A DNA stretch of 64,000 nt from Bacteroidales bacterium (GTDB lineage: Bacteria > Bacteroidota > Bacteroidia > Bacteroidales > JAADJA01): positions 1-64,000 of the forward strand of contig JAGVPB010000024.1 of assembly GCA_020052415.1 (NCBI GenBank), in the 5' to 3' direction. Under the pieces are notes generated by a model. That model was given only the letters and a program-made list of their open reading frames with translations, searched no databases and was not told the origin of the DNA. The position numbers and the translations under genes are program-made. This document shows, one piece after another, positions 34,368 through 42,732 of the stretch; the stretch's first letter is position 1, and each line of letters opens with the position of its first letter.

Positions 34368-36881
34368 TCAGACAGACTGAAGAACTTCGGAGAGTTTTTC
34401 GATATCTACGGGCTTGGTTAAATAATTATTCATTCCTGCTTCATAACTCTTTTCTTCGTAATCTTTAAGAGCATGAGCCGTAAGAGCTATGATCGGTATA
34501 TTAGGATTTCTGACATTTTCTTCCCCTTTTCTGATAGCTTGCGTAGCTTCAATTCCATCCATTTCCGGCATTTCGATATCCATTAATACTGCATCAAAAT
34601 CTTCGACAGCAAGAATTTCCAAAGCAATTCTGCCATTGTTGGCAATTTTCGAAGAATGGCCCAACCGATTAAGAAAAGCTGCAATCACCTGCGAATTCAG
34701 GAGATTATCCTCTGCCACCAAAAGATGTAACTTTTTGTTTGGGATGGACAGTTTTTTATTTTTCGTGACAGATTTATCTTTATCAACCTTAAGGACAACA
34801 TCAAATTTAAACTCACTGCCATGACCTTTATCGCTTTGAACAGATATTTTACCACCCATCAATTCGACAAAATATTTGCTGATGGTAAGGCCCAGACCGA
34901 CACCACCGTACCTTCTGGTAGCCGTATTATCTACCTGGGTAAAGTCCATAAAAATCAGCTTTTGTTTCAGCTTGGAAATACCAATGCCAGAATCCCTTAC
35001 TGAAAAAATCAAATTCACATTGTCCGAATCGGATGATTCTTTTGCCAATTTTACCAGAACCTCTACAATACCCTTGTCAGTGAATTTTATTGCATTGCCG
35101 ATCAAATTATACAAAACCTGTCTCAGGGCATCCGGATCTCCTATTAATGATCTCGGAATATTTTCAGCAATTTCAAATGATAATTTTATATCCTTGCTTG
35201 AAGCATCGAGGTAGTAAGCATTTATAACTGATGTTATTAATTTGGTTAAATCAAAAGATGAAAACTTCAATTCCATTTTACCGCTCTCTATTTGCGAATA
35301 ATCAAGCACGTCTTTAATAAGTGCGAGCAAATGTTCTGAAGAATCTTTAACCCTTTTGAGGTTCATTTGATGATCATTATCAACATCGGTTTTAATAGCC
35401 AGATCACAAAATCCGATGATGGCATTTATGGGAGTCCTCACTTCATGGCTTATTGTAGCAAGAAATCTGTTCTTTGTTTCGTTTGCGAGTTCGGCCTGTT
35501 CCTGTGCAAATCTCCTCTGTTCGTTTTCTTCATGTAATCTTTTTGTCCTTTCTTCCACCCTTCTTTCCAGGTTTGAATTGAGCAGAAGCAGCTCCTCATT
35601 TTTCTTCATATTTAACCGGTACCTGTTCCACAGGATGATTACAAGTGAAAAAGCAAGAAGGGTAATAAAGATAATGACATTGCGTATATTCTTTTCCTTT
35701 GAAAACCTCAGCTCTATATCTTTTTCATTAATGACTTCCTGGCTTTCCTTTTCACGCATATCATGACTCAATTGGAGCAGGGAAATCTTATTACTTGTTT
35801 CTTCATCAAATAATGAATCCTGAAGTTCAGAACTTTCAAGGTAATATTCAAGTGCTTTTTTATAGTCGGCCAATAAGGTATAGGTTTGTGACAATTGTTC
35901 AAGTGTCTCTCTCTGTACCCTTAACAATTGTATTTCTTCGGCCAGTGCTTTACTTTCAACAAAATACTGGATGGCCAATGACAATTTCCCCGATTCTTTA
36001 TATGCAATACCAATATTTTTCAGAGTAACCGAAATTTGATTTTTATCCCCTATATTACTGCTGATGGTCAGGGCCTGCTTGTAATATTCTATAGCTTTAT
36101 CACTTTCTCTCAGAGACCGATGAACATTTCCAATATTATTAAGAATGCCGCCGGGATGCTCACCGTTATACCCTTCCTTCTGAGTCACATTCAGGGCTTT
36201 TTCATAATATGACAGGGCCATGGCATTATCATTGTCGTACCAATAAATGTTGCCGATTGATAATAGGGCATTTACAGTATTTATCAGGTCACCAGTTTCG
36301 TTGCTAATATCAAGGGCACGTAAATAATTTTCGAGGGCGATTTCTTTCTTTCCAAGGTTCCGGTAAACCACACCTGCATTTACAAGTGATGTAGCAATCC
36401 CTTTTTTATCCCCTGATTCCTCATAAATATTTAATGCATTCAAATGATATTCGAGGGCTTCAGGGTAATTGCCAAGCACTCTGCAAATCTTACCTATACT
36501 GTTGGAACATTTTGCCAGGCCATCACGGTTTGATATTTGCTTAAAAATATTTTCAGCCTCAATAAAATAATTAAATGCCTTTACATTCTCGCCTTTCTGC
36601 CTGTATCCATCAGCAATCAGATATAATGCCTTAGCCTGCCTGTATAAATCTTTCACAGACAATGACATTTCAAGGGCATTCTGAGCCAGTTCAAGGGTCT
36701 TTTGAGGATTCTGATTAAGATAACTTTCAGATAAGGTTAAATACAAATCTATTTTCTCAAGCCCGGTGCTGGTCATAATTTTTAATTCCAGTGAATCACC
36801 TGCAGACCGGGAAGCCTGTATATAATTATAACAACAGGTATAAATCAGTATGAGGAGTAGAGAGATAAAGTAATTTTTCAA
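34368..36881 (-). CDS. TPR-containing hybrid histidine kinase
   Basis: The protein has 837 residues. After a signal segment (1-22), TPR repeats run to about 365 (for example LAKCSNSIGKICRVLGNYPE and ISVTLKNIGIAYKESGKLSL). A membrane segment lies near 400-418, followed by a coiled coil, HisKA with His479 in FLATISHEVRTPINA, an ATPase domain with YNLIGNAIKFTD and GGVGLGLTISKYFVELMGG, and a C-terminal receiver with Asp768 in VLMDIEMPEMDG. It senses through periplasmic TPRs and signals by internal phosphorelay; no partner regulator is adjacent. The input half resembles the TPR-HTH proteins at 29615 and 31348 and the cyclase at 40565. Confidence 0.93.
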   Translation of the reverse strand: MKNYFISLLLILIYTCCYNYIQASRSAGDSLELKIMTSTGLEKIDLYLTLSESYLNQNPQKTLELAQNALEMSLSVKDLYRQAKALYLIADGYRQKGENVKAFNYFIEAENIFKQISNRDGLAKCSNSIGKICRVLGNYPEALEYHLNALNIYEESGDKKGIATSLVNAGVVYRNLGKKEIALENYLRALDISNETGDLINTVNALLSIGNIYWYDNDNAMALSYYEKALNVTQKEGYNGEHPGGILNNIGNVHRSLRESDKAIEYYKQALTISSNIGDKNQISVTLKNIGIAYKESGKLSLAIQYFVESKALAEEIQLLRVQRETLEQLSQTYTLLADYKKALEYYLESSELQDSLFDEETSNKISLLQLSHDMREKESQEVINEKDIELRFSKEKNIRNVIIFITLLAFSLVIILWNRYRLNMKKNEELLLLNSNLERRVEERTKRLHEENEQRRFAQEQAELANETKNRFLATISHEVRTPINAIIGFCDLAIKTDVDNDHQMNLKRVKDSSEHLLALIKDVLDYSQIESGKMELKFSSFDLTKLITSVINAYYLDASSKDIKLSFEIAENIPRSLIGDPDALRQVLYNLIGNAIKFTDKGIVEVLVKLAKESSDSDNVNLIFSVRDSGIGISKLKQKLIFMDFTQVDNTATRRYGGVGLGLTISKYFVELMGGKISVQSDKGHGSEFKFDVVLKVDKDKSVTKNKKLSIPNKKLHLLVAEDNLLNSQVIAAFLNRLGHSSKIANNGRIALEILAVEDFDAVLMDIEMPEMDGIEATQAIRKGEENVRNPNIPIIALTAHALKDYEEKSYEAGMNNYLTKPVDIEKLSEVLQSV

Positions 36882-37015
36882 TTGTCAGGAGTTAATTTAT
36901 TCTCATTCAAATTGTTTAATTATAATACAAGATCTTTTTAGAGGATTAAACGAGATATTTATAAATTGGTTTGCAAACCAAGCTATTTTCTATAACAATT
37001 TGTAATAATAGCCAC

Positions 37016-37045
37016 TTGCAGAATTATGATTAATTGCTAATTTTG
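37016..37045 (+). promoter_or_regulatory. Promoter of tRNA-Arg
   Basis: TTG at 37016-37018, a 19-bp spacer and TAATTTTG at 37038-37045 form the full Bacteroidota housekeeping promoter. The mature tRNA starts 73 bp downstream. Confidence 0.75.
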
Positions 37046-37117
37046 CCGCCGTTCGATGATTATGAATAGGTTTATTGGATTATAACTCAAAAAATCATAA
37101 ATCCTAAATCCTAATGA

Positions 37118-37191
37118 GGTCCCGTAGCTCAGTTGGATAGAGCAACAGCCTTCTAAGCTGTGGGTCGCGCGTTCGAGTCGCGCCGGGATCA
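37118..37191 (+). tRNA. tRNA-Arg (anticodon TCT)
   Basis: A 74-nt cloverleaf with acceptor GGTCCCG / CGGGATC, discriminator A, anticodon loop CTTCTAA and T loop GTTCGAGTC. CCA is not encoded. The 3' end lies within a repeated unit that recurs 100 bp downstream. Confidence 0.97.
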
Positions 37192-37352
37192 CTTCCTTTT
37201 ATTGACCTTTATATTAATCCGGCGTGGCGAGAAGTTTATCCCGCCCCGGGTCGGATAGTGCGCTAGCTGGCGGGAAGTCGCGCCGGGATCACTTCCTTAT
37301 ATACTTATCAATTCTATGTCCGGCGCGATGAGAAGTTTATCCCGCCGCGGGT
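37177..37352 (+). repeat. Duplicated tRNA-Arg 3' end with downstream unit
   Basis: A 22-bp segment covering the last 15 bases of tRNA-Arg plus CTTCCTT (37177-37198) is repeated exactly at 37277-37298, 100 bp later. Beyond each copy a 34-bp segment recurs (37218-37251 and 37319-37352) with five mismatches. The unit thus repeats almost twice at about 100-bp period. The 360-bp gap to the next gene holds nothing else I can identify. Confidence 0.85.
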
Positions 37353-37551
37353 TAGCTTCATAAACAGCAGGCAAATATTCTCAATAAAATAAATTCATTT
37401 TTGAAAAGAGTTTTTAAATATATAATCATAGTATCTATTAATTATTTCGTAAAATATTGCCCACGATTCGAAATTAATCCCGTAATTTTATCTCGGATTT
37501 TAGAATTCACTGCCTTAATAATTTATAAATCAGTAAATTAAAATTTATATT

Positions 37552-40410
37552 ATGAAAAAATCATTTTTAGCAGGATTATTAACATTTGCCTGCATTGGTC
37601 TGTCAATTTTGACCTATTCCCAACCCATCAACTACAATCCTGATGGCACGGTTCCTTTCGATTCAAAGGTAATTCTGGGGAAGCTCGACAACGGGTTAAC
37701 CTATTACATTCGTGAAAATAAATACCCCGAGCAAAGAGCCGAGCTTTATCTCCTTGTCAATGCGGGTGCAGTGCAAGAGGATGAGGATCAGAACGGTCTG
37801 GCTCACTTTTGCGAACACATGGCATTTAACGGTACGAAGAACTTTGAGAAGAAAGAAATTCTGAATTATCTTCAATCAATTGGCATGAAATTCGGCCCTG
37901 AAATCAATGCTTTTACCAATTCGGATGAAACCAATTACATGCTGCAAAAGGTTCCCACAAACGATCCTCATAATATTGATACTGCATTGATGATCCTTTA
38001 TGACTGGGCAAATAATATTTCATTTGAGGACACGGAAATTGATGCGGAAAGAGGCGTTATCCATGAAGAGTGGAGAACGGGCCGCAGTGCTATGTTTCGT
38101 ATGATGCGCGAAGCAAACAAGACCCTGTTCAAAGATTCGAAATACGCAACCCATGATGTAATCGGTGATGTAAATCTTATTGACACTTTTCCATACGATG
38201 CCTTAAAACGCTTTTACCGTACATGGTACAGGCCGGATTTGCAGGCTATTATTGCAGTCGGCGATTTTGACGGAAAACAAATGGAACAAAAAATCAAGGA
38301 CCTTTTTTCACAGGCTCCAAAGCCGGTAAATGCTGTCGAACATACGCCCAATCCGGTTCCCGATCATAAGGAATTGCTTGTCACGGTGCAAAAAGATAAG
38401 GAAGCACAATATTCAATGATAGAACTGGTTTACAAGCACCCTCCGGTTGAAACAAAAAACATGGGATATTACCGTCAAACAATATTACAGGGACTGATTA
38501 ACAGCATGATGAATTCCCGCGCACAGGAACTCCTTTTATCCCCTGATCCACCTTTTGTTTACAGCTATACTGCCTATACAAGCATGGTGAGAAATAAGGA
38601 TGCTTTCCTTTCATTTGCCGTCGCGAGAAATAATGAGATGCAAAAAGCACTCAAAGCTTTGTTTACAGAAAACGAAAGGGTGAAGCAATTCGGGTTCACA
38701 CAAACTGAGCTTGATCGTGCTAAAGCGGATTACCAGAGGAATATTGAAAAACAATTTGCCGAACGCGAAAAACAGGAATCCGACAAATATGTGTGGATTT
38801 ATTATCAGCATTTTCTTTCTGATGAACCCACACCCGGAATTGAATTCGAACTTGAATTTAACAAGCAAATAATGACCGGTATCAATCTTGACGAAATCAA
38901 TAAACTAAGTAATGGTTGGATTACTGACGAAAACGTCGTTGTTGCTTTAATGTCGCCTGATAGTCCGGATATTTCGGTTCCAACTGAAGCAGAGGTTTTT
39001 GAAATTATTAATTCGGTAAAGGCGGAAAAAATTACAGCCTGGGTGGATAAAGTCAGCGACCAGCCGATGATAGCAAATGAACCGATGCCAAAAGAAGTTT
39101 ACAAAACATCCAAAAACAAGGAACTTGGTACAATTGAATGGAAATTTGAAAACGGCGTTAAAGCAGTTCTTAAGCAAACCGACTTTAAAGAAGATGAAAT
39201 CCTTATGACAGCATTCAGTTTCGGAGGCGAATCTCTTTATGAAATCAAGGATATTGTTTCAGCAGAAACTACAGTAGAACTGGCTGAAGAAAGCGGACTC
39301 GGTTCATTTAATAAAATCGAACTGGATAAAAAATTAGCCGGAAAGATAGTCAATGTCAGCCCGGTTTTATCGGGAACGGATGAAGGATTCAGGGGAAGTT
39401 GTTCTCCGCTTGATCTGGAAATTCTCCTTCAGGAAATTTACCTGTATTTTACCTCTCCGAGATTTACGGATGCTGCCTTTGAAAGCTACATAGCCCGTAT
39501 GAAAGGTATTTTGGATAACAAGTCTGCCGATCCTGAACAGGCTTTATGGGACACAGCTATGGTGACAATGGCAAATTATCATCCCCGTGTCCGACCCTGG
39601 ACATCGAAATTGCTTGATGAGGCTGACATCAATAGGAGCAGGGCAATTTTTAAAGAAAGATTTGGCGATCCGGGAAGCTTTACTTTTTATTTTGTCGGAA
39701 ACATCAATCCGGAAACTGCAAAGCCTCTCATGGAGAAATATCTTGGAGGACTACCCAAAGTTACACGTACGGAAACCTGGAAGGATAACGGTGTAAGACC
39801 TCCTGAAGGTAAAGTCAGCAAAACCATCCTCCGGCACATGAAAGACCCCAAAGGAACGGTATATATTGAATATACAGGCACAACCGATTATGATGATTTT
39901 CAGTTGAGGCTTAATTTTTCAGCTTTGGCCGACATTCTTGAAATCAGGTATGTAGAGACCATAAGGGAAGAAGAAGGCGGAACTTATGGCGCAGCCGTGA
40001 TGGATAACCTTATGAAATATCCTTATGAATCATACAAACTAACTATATTCTTCGATTGTGATCCGAAGAATGCAGATCACCTGAAAGAGATTGTGTATAA
40101 GGAAATCGAAAAACTGAAGACCGAAGGGCCGGCAGAAAAGGATTATACAGGTGTGAAAGAAAACAAATTAAAGACCTATAAGGAAAATATCAGGAAGAAC
40201 CAATACTGGCTGAACTTTATAAGGAATCATGATTATATGCAAACGGAAACTTCAGAATTGCTGAAATACGAAGATTACGTGAACAATCTGACCATCGAAG
40301 GATTGAAACAGGCTGCCAACCAATTCTTTAAGGGCAATGTTGTTGAAATTTTACTGTTGCCTGAAAACATGGAAGATGATGACGAAAATCCTATGATGAA
40401 GAACAATTGA
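37552..40410 (+). CDS. Periplasmic M16 (insulinase-type) zinc peptidase
   Basis: The protein has 952 residues with a signal peptide ending near TYSQ. The inverted zinc motif is HFCEH (residues 85-89) in NGLAHFCEHMAFNGT, with a third ligand expected in EIDAERGVIHEEWR near 165. The second, inactive M16 half covers about 530-930 and keeps the R/Y-type motif IREEEGGTYGAAV. This is the two-domain, single-chain pitrilysin layout typical of Bacteroidota. It degrades peptides in the periplasm. It is monocistronic, facing the cyclase gene across a repeat tract. Confidence 0.95.
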   Translation: MKKSFLAGLLTFACIGLSILTYSQPINYNPDGTVPFDSKVILGKLDNGLTYYIRENKYPEQRAELYLLVNAGAVQEDEDQNGLAHFCEHMAFNGTKNFEKKEILNYLQSIGMKFGPEINAFTNSDETNYMLQKVPTNDPHNIDTALMILYDWANNISFEDTEIDAERGVIHEEWRTGRSAMFRMMREANKTLFKDSKYATHDVIGDVNLIDTFPYDALKRFYRTWYRPDLQAIIAVGDFDGKQMEQKIKDLFSQAPKPVNAVEHTPNPVPDHKELLVTVQKDKEAQYSMIELVYKHPPVETKNMGYYRQTILQGLINSMMNSRAQELLLSPDPPFVYSYTAYTSMVRNKDAFLSFAVARNNEMQKALKALFTENERVKQFGFTQTELDRAKADYQRNIEKQFAEREKQESDKYVWIYYQHFLSDEPTPGIEFELEFNKQIMTGINLDEINKLSNGWITDENVVVALMSPDSPDISVPTEAEVFEIINSVKAEKITAWVDKVSDQPMIANEPMPKEVYKTSKNKELGTIEWKFENGVKAVLKQTDFKEDEILMTAFSFGGESLYEIKDIVSAETTVELAEESGLGSFNKIELDKKLAGKIVNVSPVLSGTDEGFRGSCSPLDLEILLQEIYLYFTSPRFTDAAFESYIARMKGILDNKSADPEQALWDTAMVTMANYHPRVRPWTSKLLDEADINRSRAIFKERFGDPGSFTFYFVGNINPETAKPLMEKYLGGLPKVTRTETWKDNGVRPPEGKVSKTILRHMKDPKGTVYIEYTGTTDYDDFQLRLNFSALADILEIRYVETIREEEGGTYGAAVMDNLMKYPYESYKLTIFFDCDPKNADHLKEIVYKEIEKLKTEGPAEKDYTGVKENKLKTYKENIRKNQYWLNFIRNHDYMQTETSELLKYEDYVNNLTIEGLKQAANQFFKGNVVEILLLPENMEDDDENPMMKNN

Positions 40411-40447
40411 ATTAAGAATAACGAACTACCGGGAAATGGTTAAAAAA

Positions 40448-40510
40448 TACTGAACTCAGAACACGGAACACAAAACACTGAACCCGGAACACGGAACTCA
40501 AAACCCTGAA
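40448..40510. repeat. Degenerate GAAC-rich short repeat tract
   Basis: Units such as TGAACTCAGAACACGGAACAC and GAACCCGGAACACGGAACTC repeat imperfectly at 7-8 bp. Same family as 23790-23922. It lies between the convergent M16 and cyclase genes and is followed by a 38-bp dispersed repeat. Confidence 0.8.
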
Positions 40511-40550
40511 CCAGCAACAAGTAACCAACAACCAGTCGGCAATGAACAGG

Positions 40551-40588
40551 CGGCAAAGTCACACCTACAACTCAAACCCACCTCCATG
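40551..40588. repeat. Dispersed 38-bp repeat, copy 1
   Basis: It starts CGGCAAAGTCACACC and ends CTCCATG. It matches 47970-48007 at 35 of 38 positions in the same orientation. It overlaps the 3' end of the cyclase frame. A further shared CTCCACGCTC lies at 40630 here and directly after copy 2. Confidence 0.85.
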
Positions 40589-42577
40589 TCGAAGCGAAGC
40601 GAAGATCCCGCCAACGGCGGGGCTCCCAGCTCCACGCTCATTTTCATGCTCTACGATGTACATATCTATTTCGCCTTTATTCTTGGCCTCAATCTTCCCG
40701 CGATATGAGCAGGTGAATTGATCTTTTATCAGATTATAGGTAGTACCGGAAATATTTACCTGTCCCGGAATACCGCTCGATTCCATTCGGCTGGCTGTAT
40801 TAACGGCATCGCCCCAGATGTCGTATGCGAATTTATTCTTGCCAACAACTCCTGCAATTACAGGCCCTGTGTGTATTCCAATCCTCAGTTCCCAATAATC
40901 CTTTCCACTGGCTTCCCGTTCGGATTTCAACTTTTCCATGTATTCCTTGATTTCCAGCGAGGCTTTTACAACATCAACCGGATTGGTTTGATTAGTCACA
41001 GGTATTCCACCGGCACACATGTATGCATCTCCAATGGTCTTTATTTTTTCAAGATTGTGTTTGTCAATGATCCTGTCAAACTCCATAAAACACTGATTAA
41101 GTTCCTCAACAAGCTCTTGCGGTGTAAGCTTTTCAGCTATTTTCGTAAATCCTTTGAAGTCGGTAAACAAAACTGAAACGGTATCATAATGCTTTGGCGT
41201 AGCCGACCCTTTCTGTTTTAATTCTTCAGCAGTTTCATAAGGCAGGATATTTAGCAGCAGCTTGTCCGAACGCTCCTTTTCATCTTCAATGATCTTCTTG
41301 GTTTTTCTAACGTATTTGTACCGGTTGAACAATCCAATGACCACGATCAGGAGAAGAATCCCGGTAAGGACTGAGGCATTGCGAATTATTTTTTGCCTTT
41401 TGATATCGAGTTCCTGCAAGGCTTTATCCTTGGTAAGAAGATCAATCTGTCCCTGTTTCTTTTCAAGGTCAAAATTTAAAGTCATCGCCTGCAATCGTTT
41501 ATCCATTTCGGCATTGTATAAAGTGTCCTTAATGCCTGTGAACAAAGTCTGGTACTTAAAGGCATTTTGAAAATCGGATAATTTGAAATAGGAAAGAGCC
41601 AAGCCTTCATAAGCATCTTTGAGTTCATAATCAGCCCCGATGTTTTCTGCGATGGACCGGGCTTCCTGGTAAGTTTTAGCAGCAGAATGAAAATCCTCCT
41701 TCATTTCATAAGTAGTAGCGAGACCAAGCAGCGATTGTGCCATTTCAAGTCTTGCATTGAGGCTTTTTGCTTTTTCAAAAGCTTCCTTTTGTTTTCTGAT
41801 TGCCGTGTCGTAATCTTTGCGCTTGGCATACACTTTTCCAATATTATTCAAGGCATAGGAAACATTCCCGCTTTGTGATTTTTGATATGCAACAAGGGAT
41901 TTGTCGAAATAATACAGCGCCGAATCATCCTTATCCCTTTCGAGATAAATTTCTCCAATATTTACAGATGAGGTTCCAATGGCGTCATTATCCCCAAGTT
42001 CTTCACTTAAGGGTAAAGCTTTTAAATAATATTCAAGTGCCAGATTATGGGTTGCTTTCTTATTGAAATAAACTGCCCCAAGATTTACCAGCGCAGTCGC
42101 TATCCTCAGTTTATCATTGATTTCCTCCGAAACACGAAGAGATTCCAGATAATTGACAACTGCCTTGTTATCATCTCCCTGGTTGAAATAAATGGCTCCG
42201 ATATTGTTCAGCATGTTGGCAACCCCTTGTTTGTCATCGATTGAATCGAATGTAGCTTTTGATTGTTGCCAGTAGTTAATGGTTTCAAGGTATTCTCCCT
42301 GGAAATAATAACTCATTCCAATATATTTCAGCGACAATGCCACATCTTTTTTCGATCCCAGCCTTTCCGCAATTTCCTTAGCTTCCATGCCGAACCGGAT
42401 TGATTCTGCAGGCGAGGCTCGGGAATAATATTTACTGAGAGCAATTAAGATATTCACCTTTACAGTATCCTCCTTAGCCGATCCCAATAAGGTTTTCAGG
42501 CTGTCACCCGGATTGTTTTGTGCAAGGATTAATGCAAATTGAAAAATAATTAAAAGGCTTAACAGAAATCTTCGCAT
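40565..42577 (-). CDS. TPR-containing membrane adenylate cyclase (class III)
   Basis: The protein has 670 residues. Signal peptide (1-20), TPR repeats about 40-345 (VANMLNNIGAIYFNQGDDNK, IGTSSVNIGEIYLERDKDDS), membrane segment near 395-415, coiled coil, then a class III cyclase domain. The domain has the metal Asp residues in LFTDFKGFT and IGDAYM, the adenine-selecting Lys in EKIKTIGD and Asp in YDIWGD, and the transition-state Asn/Arg in AVNTASRM. Specificity residues fit ATP, so the product should be cAMP. The usual family end is near GEIDMYIVE; the last about 26 residues are encoded by repeat-like DNA and are probably an accidental extension. Confidence 0.92.
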   Translation of the reverse strand: MRRFLLSLLIIFQFALILAQNNPGDSLKTLLGSAKEDTVKVNILIALSKYYSRASPAESIRFGMEAKEIAERLGSKKDVALSLKYIGMSYYFQGEYLETINYWQQSKATFDSIDDKQGVANMLNNIGAIYFNQGDDNKAVVNYLESLRVSEEINDKLRIATALVNLGAVYFNKKATHNLALEYYLKALPLSEELGDNDAIGTSSVNIGEIYLERDKDDSALYYFDKSLVAYQKSQSGNVSYALNNIGKVYAKRKDYDTAIRKQKEAFEKAKSLNARLEMAQSLLGLATTYEMKEDFHSAAKTYQEARSIAENIGADYELKDAYEGLALSYFKLSDFQNAFKYQTLFTGIKDTLYNAEMDKRLQAMTLNFDLEKKQGQIDLLTKDKALQELDIKRQKIIRNASVLTGILLLIVVIGLFNRYKYVRKTKKIIEDEKERSDKLLLNILPYETAEELKQKGSATPKHYDTVSVLFTDFKGFTKIAEKLTPQELVEELNQCFMEFDRIIDKHNLEKIKTIGDAYMCAGGIPVTNQTNPVDVVKASLEIKEYMEKLKSEREASGKDYWELRIGIHTGPVIAGVVGKNKFAYDIWGDAVNTASRMESSGIPGQVNISGTTYNLIKDQFTCSYRGKIEAKNKGEIDMYIVEHENERGAGSPAVGGIFASLRHGGGFEL

Positions 42578-42680
42578 TATTACCGCATTTAATCACTTAA
42601 GTGTTTATCACAATACCTGAAAAATCAATAATTCAAGATCAATCATGTATCCTGCCTTTCATGACAGGAACTTAACAAAA

Positions 42681-42713
42681 AAAAGAGGGATTTGTTAAAA
42701 CCCCTCCCTTTTA
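42681..42713 (-). terminator. Terminator of the protease gene
   Basis: On the minus strand AAAAGGGA pairs with TCCCTCTTTT across a loop and is followed by a T run, 20 bp after the stop at 42733. Confidence 0.7.
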
Positions 42714-42732
42714 TATGATTTTCTAAAATTTG

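Noticed and set aside
37239-37291. Possible second tRNA after tRNA-Arg.
   Set aside because: Only the 3' end sequence is present. The rest forms a simple TCCCGCC / GGCGGGA hairpin with no anticodon arm or matching acceptor.
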